A stretch of DNA of 64,000 bases from assembly GCA_937944445.1 (NCBI GenBank), contig CALDYP010000026.1, positions 62,001 to 126,000 on the forward strand, given 5' to 3'. A program made the position numbers and the translations under genes. The notes under the pieces were generated by a model. The model saw only the letters and a program-made list of their open reading frames with translations, was not told the origin of the DNA and ran no database searches. This document shows, in pieces, positions 8,795 to 17,494 of this stretch (the first letter of the stretch is position 1; each line of letters starts with the position of its first letter). This DNA comes from an uncultured Anaerolineae bacterium (GTDB lineage: Bacteria > Chloroflexota > Anaerolineae > Aggregatilineales > Phototrophicaceae).

Positions 8795-8823
8795 TTTACA
8801 GCAGCAGCATTTCATGCTACATT
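8795..8823 (+). promoter_or_regulatory. sigma70-type promoter for greA-lysS
   Basis: TTTACA (8795-8800), a 17-base spacer, and TACATT (8818-8823) with a TG one base before the -10. It leaves a leader of about 115 bases before greA, in which I see no ORF or terminator. Confidence 0.5.
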
Positions 8824-8943
8824 ATTCGCGCAGCGGCGCGGCCTTTGGCGTGTCGCTCGTTTCGACACAGTCAACTACCCGCTGTGTCTTTGTTGTTTTC
8901 TAAAGTTATTGCAGTTCACGCTTAACCATGTCAGGAGTCCCTT

Positions 8944-9420
8944 ATGCTGGACAAAACGCAGTATTTAACAAGAGAAGGTATGCAGGCGCTTGAGGAACGC
9001 TTGGAGGAGTTCATTCAGGTCAAACGTCCAGAGGTCGCAGAACGGCTTAAACGGGCGTTGGAAGACGGGGGCGAGCTAACTGAAAACACCGAATATGAAG
9101 ATGCCAAAAACGAACAAGCGTTCATCGAAGCCGAGATCACTCGCATGACGCTCATCTTGCGCAACGCTCAACTGATTGACGAGAAGAAGCTCACCAACGA
9201 CCGCGTTCAGATCGGGTCGCGCGTTGTCATCGTTGAAGCCGGAACCAAAGAGCAAGAAGAATACCAAGTCGTCGGCAGCGCAGAAGCCAACCCGCTGGTT
9301 GGCAAGATCAGCGATGAAAGCCCCCTCGGCAAGGCGCTGTTGGGCAAGAAAGTGGGCGAAAAAGTGACCGTCCACGCCCCCGCTGGTGACTCTGTGTTCA
9401 CTATCAAGAAGATTTTTTAG
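8944..9420 (+). CDS. greA: transcription elongation factor GreA
   Basis: GreA rescues backtracked RNA polymerase by stimulating transcript cleavage through its secondary channel. At 158 residues it has the normal length. The N-terminal antiparallel coiled coil (1-75) carries the acidic tip ELTENTEYEDA (about 44-54) whose carboxylates coordinate catalytic Mg2+. The C-terminal FKBP-like domain ends with the family pattern (SPLGKALLGKKVGE, then the strand VFTIKKIF). A Shine-Dalgarno CAGGAG lies upstream of ATG 8944. Only 3 bases separate it from lysS, so the two form an operon. Confidence 0.96.
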   Translation: MLDKTQYLTREGMQALEERLEEFIQVKRPEVAERLKRALEDGGELTENTEYEDAKNEQAFIEAEITRMTLILRNAQLIDEKKLTNDRVQIGSRVVIVEAGTKEQEEYQVVGSAEANPLVGKISDESPLGKALLGKKVGEKVTVHAPAGDSVFTIKKIF

Positions 9421-9423
9421 ACC

Positions 9424-10938
9424 ATGTGGCAGCCAAACAACGTCGAGCGCGAGCGGCTTGAAAAAGCCGACCGGCTGCGGGCGCTGGGCGTCGAGCTTTA
9501 CCCCGCGCGCGTCGAACGCACCCACACCACCCAAGAAGCCATCCGCGCGTATGAAGCCGCCGGTGACGCTGAGACGGTCAGCGTCACCGTGGCCGGGCGC
9601 ATCCGCCGCGTGAACCTTAAAGGCAAAGTCGCTTTCATGCACATCGAGGACGAAAGCGGCCGCCTGCAACTGTTTCTGCGCATCAACGAGCTGGGCGAAG
9701 ATCAGTTCCAACTCGTCCGCGAGAAGCTGCTCGACGTAGATGACTTCATCCAAGCCAGCGGAACGATGATGCGCACCCAAGCCGGCGAGGTCAGCGTCCA
9801 GCCCACCCACATCCGCCTGCTGGCCAAGTCGCTCAGCCCGCTGCCCGTGATCAAGCAGCAGGTCAAAGACGACGGCACAGTGGTCGAATACGGCGAGTTT
9901 ACCGACAAGGAGACACGCTATCGCCAGCGTTACGCCGATTTAGCCGTCAACCGTGACGTGCGCGAAGTGTTCGTCAAACGCACGCGCATCATCCAAGCGA
10001 TGCGCTCGTTTCTCGACCGTGAGGGGATGCTGGAGGTGGAGACGCCCATCTTACAGCCCCTCTACGGCGGCGCAGCAGCGCGACCCTTCACGACGCACCA
10101 CAACGAACTCAAACAGGATCTCTACCTGCGCATCAGCTTTGAACTCTACCTCAAGCGGCTCATCGTCGGTGGCTTCGACGCGGTATACGAAATTGGGCGC
10201 GATTTCCGCAACGAGGGCGTGAGCTTCAAGCACAACCCTGAGTTCACGATGATGGAGTTCTACAAAGCCTACATCGACTACAACGGCGTGGCCGACATCG
10301 TCGAACGCATGACCAAGACGATCTGCCAGCAGGCCAACGGGTCAACAACGATTGTCTACCGCGGCCACACGATCGATCTAGGCAGCCCGTGGGCGCGTAT
10401 CACTATGCGCGCGGCCATCCAGCAGGCGACCGGCATCGACTACATGGACTATCAGACCGCCGACACGCTGCGACAGGCCATCCATGAGCGCTTTAGCCAC
10501 ACCTTCAAACCCGATGAAACGTGGGGCAAGATGGTTGAACATCTCTTTAGTGAGCACGTCGAACCCAAGCTGATTCAGCCCACCTTCGTGATGGACTACC
10601 CGCGTGACATCTCGCCGTTTGCGAAGCGCGTACAAGGGGATGATTTTCACGTCGAGCGCTTTGAGCTGTACATCGGCGGCATGGAGCTGGGCAACGCCTT
10701 CACCGAGCTGAACGACCCGCTCGACCAAGCGGCCCGCTTTGAGGAGATGGCACAGCTCTACCGCAAAGAGGACGACGACGCCACCCCCACCGACGAGGAC
10801 TACCTGCGCGCCATGCGCTACGGGATGCCCCCGATGGGCGGGTTTGGAATGGGGGTGGATCGGCTCGTAATCTTGCTCGCCAACGTTGAGAGCATTCGTG
10901 ACGTGCTGCTGTTCCCGCACATGCGCCCCGAGGCCTAA
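9424..10938 (+). CDS. lysS: lysyl-tRNA synthetase, class II
   Basis: Charges tRNA-Lys. The 504 residues comprise an N-terminal OB fold for the anticodon (about 50-150; AGRIRRVNLKGKVAF, HIEDESGRLQLF) and a class II catalytic core. Motif 2 reads YEIGRDFRNEGVS with the adjacent HNPEFTMMEFYKAY. Motif 3 reads MGGFGMGVDRLVILL near the C-terminus. These are characteristic of LysS rather than AspS/AsnS. It directly follows greA and is followed by a new promoter, so it is probably the last gene of the greA operon. Confidence 0.96.
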   Translation: MWQPNNVERERLEKADRLRALGVELYPARVERTHTTQEAIRAYEAAGDAETVSVTVAGRIRRVNLKGKVAFMHIEDESGRLQLFLRINELGEDQFQLVREKLLDVDDFIQASGTMMRTQAGEVSVQPTHIRLLAKSLSPLPVIKQQVKDDGTVVEYGEFTDKETRYRQRYADLAVNRDVREVFVKRTRIIQAMRSFLDREGMLEVETPILQPLYGGAAARPFTTHHNELKQDLYLRISFELYLKRLIVGGFDAVYEIGRDFRNEGVSFKHNPEFTMMEFYKAYIDYNGVADIVERMTKTICQQANGSTTIVYRGHTIDLGSPWARITMRAAIQQATGIDYMDYQTADTLRQAIHERFSHTFKPDETWGKMVEHLFSEHVEPKLIQPTFVMDYPRDISPFAKRVQGDDFHVERFELYIGGMELGNAFTELNDPLDQAARFEEMAQLYRKEDDDATPTDEDYLRAMRYGMPPMGGFGMGVDRLVILLANVESIRDVLLFPHMRPEA

Positions 10939-10965
10939 CGCTCAGCCTATTCGTGTTAAGTGCGC

Positions 10966-10971
10966 TATAAT
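10966..10971 (+). promoter_or_regulatory. -10 element before the PAS-ATPase gene
   Basis: A perfect TATAAT 31 bases before the GTG start at 11002; the -35 is not convincing. GGAG at 10993 supplies the ribosome site. Confidence 0.4.
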
Positions 10972-11001
10972 TAGCCTAATTGAAACCCACACGGAGCAGT
11001 T

Positions 11002-12123
11002 GTGTTCAAATTACCCGCAGCAACCGCCGCACTCGATGGCCTCAGGCACGCCGCCCTGCTCTTTTCATCAGAGGGGGCGCTCGTCTACGCCAACATCGCC
11101 GCCGGTGTGCTGCTCAGCACGGATCTGCACCTGCTGCGCAAGGAAGGCTGGTCAGCCGCGCTAGCGCTCTTCAGCATGGACGAGCAACAGGGTGACTACT
11201 CGCTGAACCAAATCCGAGAGCAAGCCCTCAGCAGCGATCGTCCGGTCACCTTCCACATCATCCGCAGTGGGGAATACATCCCGTGCTCAGCGTCGGCGGT
11301 TGCAGCAGACAATGGCGAACTTCACATGCTGCTAGTGATCGACAACGTGGAGTGGGGTATCGTGAGCACAGTGCTCGATCAGTTCACAAATGAACTGAAC
11401 GAGATCATCAACGCGACCAACGGCCACATCACGCTCATCAACCGCACGCTGGAAGGCCCCCACGCAGACGCCGCAGCCGCCAAGCTTGCACGGAGAATTG
11501 GCGGCTTCGGCGTGCTCATCGCGATGCACATGCGGCGCGCCTCGCGCTTGATGAACCTCATGCGACGCCTCGAGAACCTGCGGACGGGCAAGACACGCCG
11601 CCGCATCACATCTGAGCCGCAGGTGTTCTCGCTGAAAACCTTCATCGAGGAATTCATACAGTCACTCGACGAGCATGAGCTGCTTGACCCAGAGACAGAT
11701 AATCACAATTACAGAGGTCGCATCCAAGTTGACATCCGTGAGGATTTGACCCTGCTTGCCCACAAATCGACCCTTGCCGACGCCTTGCACGAGCTGTTAC
11801 GCAATGCTATCATGTACAGCATGCGTGGAACACCCGTGCTCATCACAGTGCATCGGCGCGGCAGCCAAGCGCAAATCGACATCCGTGATGAAGGCTATGG
11901 CATCCGCGAGGAAGATCAAGATTGTGTGTTCCAGTTGTTCGAGCGCGGCAAGAACCCGCAGATCATGAGCGAGTTTGGCTATGGGCTTGCCCTCTACCTC
12001 GTCAAACATGAGATTGCGTTGATGAACGGCAAAGTGTGGTTTCAATCCGTGGAGAACGTGGCAACGACCTTCAGCATTCTGCTGCCGTTGTCGGCTTCCT
12101 CTGCGGCGAACAACCCTGCTTAA
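11002..12123 (+). CDS. PAS / HATPase_c protein lacking a phosphoacceptor histidine
   Basis: 373 residues with a PAS-like N-terminal domain (about 10-115; LLFSSEGALVYAN), a helical HisKA-like region (about 125-200) and a C-terminal HATPase_c domain. The ATPase has an N-box ELLRNAIMYS (about 263-272), G1 DEGYGI (about 296) and G2 FGYGLALYLVK. In the helical region, where the H-box SHELRTPL would sit, the sequence reads TNELNEII, so the His is Asn. It is probably an ATP-binding sensor or modulator rather than an autokinase, perhaps heterodimerising with intact kinases. GTG start with GGAG 5 bases upstream. Monocistronic: a strong intrinsic terminator follows the stop. Confidence 0.75.
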   Translation: MFKLPAATAALDGLRHAALLFSSEGALVYANIAAGVLLSTDLHLLRKEGWSAALALFSMDEQQGDYSLNQIREQALSSDRPVTFHIIRSGEYIPCSASAVAADNGELHMLLVIDNVEWGIVSTVLDQFTNELNEIINATNGHITLINRTLEGPHADAAAAKLARRIGGFGVLIAMHMRRASRLMNLMRRLENLRTGKTRRRITSEPQVFSLKTFIEEFIQSLDEHELLDPETDNHNYRGRIQVDIREDLTLLAHKSTLADALHELLRNAIMYSMRGTPVLITVHRRGSQAQIDIRDEGYGIREEDQDCVFQLFERGKNPQIMSEFGYGLALYLVKHEIALMNGKVWFQSVENVATTFSILLPLSASSAANNPA

Positions 12124-12152
12124 GAGGCCGTTCGTTGTGAGGCTGTGACGTC

Positions 12153-12188
12153 AACACCTCGCGCGGCGAACGCAGCGAGGTGTTTTTT
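12153..12188 (+). terminator. intrinsic terminator after the PAS-ATPase gene
   Basis: A perfect 10-bp stem AACACCTCGC (12153-12162) / GCGAGGTGTT (12175-12184) with a 12-base loop, followed by four more T. The next small gene begins 18 bases later. Confidence 0.85.
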
Positions 12189-12205
12189 GTTGATGGGAGG
12201 CGCGC

Positions 12206-12376
12206 GTGGATCTTTCATTCCTCACGCCAGAGGTGTTCAACGTCATCATCATGGTGAATTTGATCGTAGGCGTCGTCTTGGTCGTGTGGCGCTTCACGTC
12301 TGACATGCGTCAACCGCTCAACCCACCACGATCTCATCCTGACGACGCCGAACCGCCTGCCCGTCCACAGTCCTAA
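12206..12376 (+). CDS. 56-residue single-pass membrane microprotein
   Basis: Not a recognised family. The frame starts at GTG 12206, with a strong Shine-Dalgarno GGGAGG 4-5 bases upstream, and stops at TAA 12374. The product has a short N-terminus (DLSFLTPEVF) and one hydrophobic helix (about 10-30; VIIMVNLIVGVVLVVW) followed by Arg. The tail is polar, Pro/Asp/Arg-rich and about 25 residues long. The pattern suggests a tail-in membrane microprotein. It sits between a terminator and serS (33 bases downstream), so it is probably co-transcribed with serS. The good ribosome site, absence of stops and membrane-helix logic support it as real. Confidence 0.6.
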   Translation: MDLSFLTPEVFNVIIMVNLIVGVVLVVWRFTSDMRQPLNPPRSHPDDAEPPARPQS

Positions 12377-12409
12377 AGATCACACCCATCGCATCAAGGA
12401 GACTGATTC

Positions 12410-13834
12410 ATGCTTGATATCACCCTCATCCGCGAAAACCCGACGCTCGTCAAACAGAAGCTCGCCAAGCTCAACGACCCCGACGCGCTGGAATTGATTG
12501 ACCGCATCCTAGAGACGGATCGCCAGCGGCGCACAGTCATCCAACAAGCTGAGACGCTGCAAGCCCAGCGCAACCGCCTGAACAAAGCGTTTGGCTTCAC
12601 CCGCGGCGCGAAGAACTTGCCCACGGAGCTAGCCGCCGCGCGCGTCTACACCGCCAGCGACGCGCTGCGCCGTGCCGACCTCGCCCGCGCGGTGGAAATC
12701 CTCGAAGGCAAACTTGACGCCGAGTTGGCCACCGACGCCGCGGGTGACCTCGCCGCCGGATTTGAGCGGCTGAACGACGCCCTGCGCGCGCTCAGCGATC
12801 AGCACGCCGCGCTCGACGAGCAAGCTCGCACGCTCGATGAACAACTGCGGCACGACATGCTCTACGTGCCGAACATGCCCCATGACAGCGTGCCCGTCGC
12901 CCCCAGCGACGAGTTCAACCGCCCGTGGGAGCCAGAAGGCCCCTTCTACACGTTCGACTTTGCGCCGCGCCCCCATTGGGAACTCGGCCCAGAGTTGGGC
13001 ATCATCGACTTTGAGCGCGGGGTGCGGCTGGCAGGCTCGCGCTTTTACATCCTGAAAGGGTGGGGATCGCGCCTGCAGCGGGCGCTCATCAGCCTCTTCC
13101 TCGACATGGCGCGCGTCAAGGGCTTTGAAGAACTCTACCTGCCCTACCTCGTCTACGCCGACATGCTCGAAGGCGCGGGGCAGTTCCCCAAATTCCGCGA
13201 CGTCGTCTACCACGACCCAGAAGCCAACCTCTACCTGCTGCCGACCGCCGAGGTGGCCATCACCAACCTACACCGCGATGAAATCCTCGACGAAGCGCAG
13301 CTGCCGCTCTACTACGTGGCGCAGACGCCCTGCTTCCGCCGCGAGCAGACCAGCGCCGGGCGCGATGTGCGCGGCATCAAGCGCGTGCACCAGTTCGAAA
13401 AGGTGGAGATGTACAAGTTCACCACGCCTGAGACGAGCTATGACGAGTTAGAATCGCTGACAGAGGCCGCCGCCGACATCATCCGCGCTCTCAAACTGCC
13501 TTTCCGCCGCCTTGAGATCGTCACCGGCGACTTGGGCTTCAGCGCCACCAAAAAGTACGACCTTGAGATCTACGCGCCCGGCTGCGACGAGTGGTTAGAA
13601 GTCAGCTCCTGCAGTAACACGGAGGATTTTCAAGCGCGGCGGGCGATGATCCGTTACCGCACAACGGAAGGCCGCAAGACGCGCTATGTCCACACCTTGA
13701 ACGGCAGCGGGCTGGCTCTGCCGCGCGTCATCATCGCCATTTTGGAGAACTATCAACAGGCTGATGGCAGCGTCATCGTCCCGGAAGTGCTGCGGCCTTA
13801 CTTGGGCGGCGCTGAGCGCATCACCCACGCTTGA
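12410..13834 (+). CDS. serS: seryl-tRNA synthetase
   Basis: Charges tRNA-Ser and tRNA-Sec. The 474 residues begin MLDITLIRENP, typical of SerS. A long antiparallel coiled-coil arm (about 30-145) that grips the tRNA variable arm follows, then the class II core. Motif 2 is CFRREQTSAGRDVRGIKRVH and motif 3 is NGSGLALPRVIIAILENYQ. The length is about 45 residues above the usual 425-430, mostly in the arm and the linker before the catalytic domain (EFNRPWEPEG...). AAGGAG lies upstream of ATG 12410. The stop overlaps the upstream in-frame extension of the YfhO-like gene. Confidence 0.96.
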   Translation: MLDITLIRENPTLVKQKLAKLNDPDALELIDRILETDRQRRTVIQQAETLQAQRNRLNKAFGFTRGAKNLPTELAAARVYTASDALRRADLARAVEILEGKLDAELATDAAGDLAAGFERLNDALRALSDQHAALDEQARTLDEQLRHDMLYVPNMPHDSVPVAPSDEFNRPWEPEGPFYTFDFAPRPHWELGPELGIIDFERGVRLAGSRFYILKGWGSRLQRALISLFLDMARVKGFEELYLPYLVYADMLEGAGQFPKFRDVVYHDPEANLYLLPTAEVAITNLHRDEILDEAQLPLYYVAQTPCFRREQTSAGRDVRGIKRVHQFEKVEMYKFTTPETSYDELESLTEAAADIIRALKLPFRRLEIVTGDLGFSATKKYDLEIYAPGCDEWLEVSSCSNTEDFQARRAMIRYRTTEGRKTRYVHTLNGSGLALPRVIIAILENYQQADGSVIVPEVLRPYLGGAERITHA

Positions 13835-13839
13835 GGCGT

Positions 13840-16029
13840 ATGCTCGCTCGCCTATCCACAACAGCAGCGCGCCACCTCGCCCCTGTAGGCGTGTTGTGCG
13901 CGCTGTGGGGGCTATTCTTCTGGCGCGTCTTGATCCCCAACCCGCTCGACCGTCTCATCTTCGCTGATGTTGACTTCGTGCAGCACTACTACGCCTTCGC
14001 CAGTTACCAAGTCGAACGACTGTGGGAAGGCCAGTTCCCATTGTGGAACCCCTACAACCACGCGGGCGACCCATTCGCGGGCAACATCCAGTTTGCCGCG
14101 TTCTACCCGCCGCGCTTCGTCGGGGCGCTGCTGTGGGGCGCAGATGGCTACTCGCAGGCCAACTACCAGCTTGAGGCGATCCTGCATGTGCTGCTCGCCA
14201 GCCTGCTGATGTACGCCTTCCTGCTGCACTATGCAAGCAGGCGCTGGCTCGCGCTGGTCGGCAGCGTCCTCTACGCCTACAGCGGCTACCTGACGAGCTA
14301 CCCACTGTTCCAAGTGAGCGTAATCGCCAGCGCGGCGTGGCTGCCGCTGCTCATGTTGGGGGTGCATCGCAGCGTCACCGTGCGCGGGGCAGCCTTCAAC
14401 GGCGTCGTGATCGCCGCGGCAGCGGTCGCGCTGTCGCTGCTGGGCGGCCACCCCCAAACGACGATGTACATCACTTACCTCGGCCTGATCTACCTGTTCA
14501 TGCTGGGCTGGCAGCAAAAGTGCCGCTGGTGGGGGCTGCTTGGCCGTTTTGCCTTGCTTGGGGGCTTGAGCACGTCTCTGAGCGCGGTGCAGCTCTTGCC
14601 TGCGCTGGAGTTCGCCCGCTTGTCGTCGCGCGTGGTGGAGTACGGCTTTGCCGACAAGGGCAACGGCTTCCAACTGGTGGAGCTGCTGCACGCCTTCGTT
14701 CCGCGGGTGTGGACGTCCATCTCGCCGCTGTACGTCGGCGTGGCGGGGCTGCTGCTTGCTCTGATCGGGGCAGCGCGCGGTGCTCAGATGCGATGGCTGT
14801 GGGTTGGCGTAGTCATCGTGGGCCTGCTCGTGTCGCTGGGGGCGAACGGCTTCGCTTACGGTCTATTTTACCTTGTGGTTCCGGGGTTCAACGTCTTCCG
14901 CCAGCAAGAGCGGATCGCTGTGCTCATCTCGTTTGCATTGGTAATGCTGGCAGTGGAGGGCTTGAAGTGGTGGCGCTCCGCCCCTGTCGAACAAAGGCAG
15001 CCGTTCGCATGGTTTGCAGCAGGGTTCAGCGCAGTCACAGGGGGATTGGGGCTGGCTGCGGCCAGCGGCGCGCCCCTACCGCCTGACCCGTTCCTATTCG
15101 CCGCGCTGATGGGCGTGCTGGCGTTCGTGTGGCTGCGCTGGGGAGCAGCCAATCATGCTGCGCTGGCGCTGCTGCTTGCGCTGATCGTCGTCGATTTGTT
15201 CACCGTCAACACCCAGCAGAGCGGCTACCAACCCGACCGGCCTGAACACCGCGTCCAGCTTGCGGAGCCATTGGCAGACCTACCAACAAGGCCAGCAGAC
15301 ATCCGCTGGCGCGTCGACGGGGCGGCAGGGCTGCAAGGCTACGGGACGCTCTTCCGCATCCCCGACATCTACGGCACAGGGCCGTTCACGCTCGCCAGCG
15401 TGGAGGCGCTGCGCACGATCCCCGTTGATCGCTTCTGGGAGGTGTTGAGCGTCCGCTACGTCACCACATCGGACGCAGTGCCAGCAGGCGTGCCGATGGA
15501 GCAGGTCGGCGCAGCGCTGAACTTCGACGGCCAGCCTTATCAGGTCTATGAGCTGCTCGCCCCGCGACCGCTGGCGCACTTGGTCTACGACAGCCGCGAC
15601 GCTGGCGGCAGCGCCGAGTTCGCCCGTCAGATCATGGCCGACAGCCGCGTAAACCTGCGCGAGATGGCGGTCACGCTGCACCCGCTGCCCATTAATCTGC
15701 CAGTCGAGCGGCCAGACGTCAGCGCGATTGACGAGTTGCGCATGGTCACACCGGAGCGCTGGGAAATCACCGCCAGCACGAGCGCGCCCGCCCTGCTCAC
15801 TTTGTCGCTGGTCTACTACCCGGGCTGGGGGGCAACGCTCGACGGCCAACCCGTGGACACGTTCGACGTGAACGGCGGCCTGACGGGGCTGCTGCTGCCC
15901 GCTGGTGAGGGGCAGCACATCGTCATCGAATATCGACCCGTCAGCGTGGCGCTGGGCGCGGCCATCAGCGCGCTGGGGCTGATGGCATGGGTCGTGCTGA
16001 CCGCGCTCAGCCGCCGCCTCAGCGCATAA
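13840..16029 (+). CDS. YfhO-like multi-pass membrane protein (GT-C-type fold)
   Basis: About 729 residues. The first roughly 460 are mostly hydrophobic with about a dozen helices; a periplasmic-type soluble domain (about 475-700) and a final helix follow. The first external loop has ADVDFVQHYYAF and the acidic/aromatic segment GQFPLWNPYNHAGDPF. This is the signature of YfhO/DUF-type membrane proteins related to lipid-linked-sugar glycosyltransferases. The soluble part contains VYYPGWGATLDGQPV, common to the family C-terminus. I prefer ATG 13840 with GAGG just upstream; TTG 13831 is possible. It overlaps the convergent phosphomutase by 11 bases. Likely role: transfer of a polyprenyl-linked sugar to an envelope polymer. 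Confidence 0.75.
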   Translation: MLARLSTTAARHLAPVGVLCALWGLFFWRVLIPNPLDRLIFADVDFVQHYYAFASYQVERLWEGQFPLWNPYNHAGDPFAGNIQFAAFYPPRFVGALLWGADGYSQANYQLEAILHVLLASLLMYAFLLHYASRRWLALVGSVLYAYSGYLTSYPLFQVSVIASAAWLPLLMLGVHRSVTVRGAAFNGVVIAAAAVALSLLGGHPQTTMYITYLGLIYLFMLGWQQKCRWWGLLGRFALLGGLSTSLSAVQLLPALEFARLSSRVVEYGFADKGNGFQLVELLHAFVPRVWTSISPLYVGVAGLLLALIGAARGAQMRWLWVGVVIVGLLVSLGANGFAYGLFYLVVPGFNVFRQQERIAVLISFALVMLAVEGLKWWRSAPVEQRQPFAWFAAGFSAVTGGLGLAAASGAPLPPDPFLFAALMGVLAFVWLRWGAANHAALALLLALIVVDLFTVNTQQSGYQPDRPEHRVQLAEPLADLPTRPADIRWRVDGAAGLQGYGTLFRIPDIYGTGPFTLASVEALRTIPVDRFWEVLSVRYVTTSDAVPAGVPMEQVGAALNFDGQPYQVYELLAPRPLAHLVYDSRDAGGSAEFARQIMADSRVNLREMAVTLHPLPINLPVERPDVSAIDELRMVTPERWEITASTSAPALLTLSLVYYPGWGATLDGQPVDTFDVNGGLTGLLLPAGEGQHIVIEYRPVSVALGAAISALGLMAWVVLTALSRRLSA

Positions 16030-17458
16030 GCGCCTTGCCCAGCGCGCCGCCCTCCCCCAGCAGCATGTCCACGTCCGATTGGGTGGGCGCTTCAGCGTAG
16101 ACGCGCAGCACTGGCTCCGTCCCGCTGGGGCGGATCAGCAGCCAACTGTCATCGGCCATGTAGTACTTGACCCCATCCAGCTTGTTAACGCGCTGGACGC
16201 TCTGGCCGTTGAGGCGCGCGGGCGCGTTCTCTTCAAGCTGGCGCACGATGTCTTTCTTATTGAGCTGTCTCTCAAGGCGGAAGTCGCTGCGACCGTAGAC
16301 TGCTGGACCAAACTCGGACTGCAAATCAGCGATCAACTCAGCGAGCGTGCCCTCCCAACGGCTCATCACCTCAAGCAGCAGCAGCCCCATCAGCACGCCG
16401 TCCCCTTCTGGGATGTGCCCCTTGATGCTGATGCCGCCGCTCTCTTCGCCGCCGATGAGCACATCATGCTTCATCATCAAGTCGCCGATGTGGTTGAAGC
16501 CCACCGGCGTTTCATACAGGGGTAAGTCGTAGTGACGCGCCATCTTGTCGAGCATGGCCGTGGTGGAGATCGTCTTGACGACCGCCCCGCGCATCCGCCG
16601 CTGCGTCAGCAGATGCCGCAGCGAGAGCGCCATGATATGGTGCGGGTCAACAAAGCGCCCCAAGTTGTCGACGGCCCCGCTGCGGTCAGCGTCCCCGTCA
16701 GTCACGAGGCCAACGTCCGCGTGCAGGTTTTTCACCGTCGCTACGACTTCCTTGAGGAACTTCGGGATCGGCTCTGGGTGGATGCCGCCAAAGCCCGGGT
16801 TGAGCGCGCCGCGGATTTCCGTCACGCGGGTGCGCGTCCGCGCTAGCAAGCTGGGGAACGCGCCGCGACCCGCGCCCCACATCGCGTCTGCCACCACGTT
16901 CAGCTCGCGCGAGTTGATCGCGTCAAAGTCGATCAATTGGCTGAGGTGTTGATAGTACGGCCACGACGGGTCAAAGCGGCGGATGCGCTCGCTGGCCAGC
17001 GCCTGCTCATAGTTCATGAGGCGCGGTTTCGCCCCAGAGGCTAGCAGCTTCTCGATGTGCTGCTCCACAAGCTGGGTTTCTTCGGCGGTGGCGCTCGCGC
17101 CGTAGCTGGCTTTCAGCTTATAGCCGTTGTAGCGCGGCGGGTTGTGGCTCGCGGTGATCATGACACCCGCTGCTGCCTGCTTGGCCTTCACGTTGTAAGA
17201 GATGGCCGGGGTCGGCGCGTCGGCGCGCGACAGCCACACAACGATGTCGTTTGCCGCCAGCACACAGGCCGTCTCAATCGCAAAGCGATCCGACAAGAAG
17301 CGCGTGTCGAACCCCACCACCACCTCTGGCGCTTGTGCGCCGGTGTGCCGCGCGAGGACAGCGTTGGCGGTCGCCTGCGCCACCAAGCGCACGTTCTCGA
17401 ACGTGAAATCCTCCGCGATGACGGCCCGCCAGCCGTCCGTGCCAAATTTGATGCTCAT
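16019..17458 (-). CDS. phosphoglucomutase/phosphomannomutase family protein
   Basis: Alpha-D-phosphohexomutase that interconverts hexose 6- and 1-phosphates, feeding nucleotide-sugar synthesis such as rmlA. The 479 residues contain every family loop: FGTDGWR at 5-11, the phosphoserine loop TASHNPPRYNG (about 122-132), the metal loop TDGDADRSG (about 253-261), the sugar-binding GGEESGGI (about 335-342) and the C-terminal phosphate loop RPSGTEPVLRVYAEA. The specificity (Glc, Man or GlcN) cannot be assigned. It is followed on the same strand (upstream) by the G1PDH-like gene 36 bases away, so it is likely second in that operon. Confidence 0.92.
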   Translation of the reverse strand: MSIKFGTDGWRAVIAEDFTFENVRLVAQATANAVLARHTGAQAPEVVVGFDTRFLSDRFAIETACVLAANDIVVWLSRADAPTPAISYNVKAKQAAAGVMITASHNPPRYNGYKLKASYGASATAEETQLVEQHIEKLLASGAKPRLMNYEQALASERIRRFDPSWPYYQHLSQLIDFDAINSRELNVVADAMWGAGRGAFPSLLARTRTRVTEIRGALNPGFGGIHPEPIPKFLKEVVATVKNLHADVGLVTDGDADRSGAVDNLGRFVDPHHIMALSLRHLLTQRRMRGAVVKTISTTAMLDKMARHYDLPLYETPVGFNHIGDLMMKHDVLIGGEESGGISIKGHIPEGDGVLMGLLLLEVMSRWEGTLAELIADLQSEFGPAVYGRSDFRLERQLNKKDIVRQLEENAPARLNGQSVQRVNKLDGVKYYMADDSWLLIRPSGTEPVLRVYAEAPTQSDVDMLLGEGGALGKALMR

Positions 17459-17494
17459 CGTGTTCCTTCTCGTTTAACCTGACTGTATGCGACC

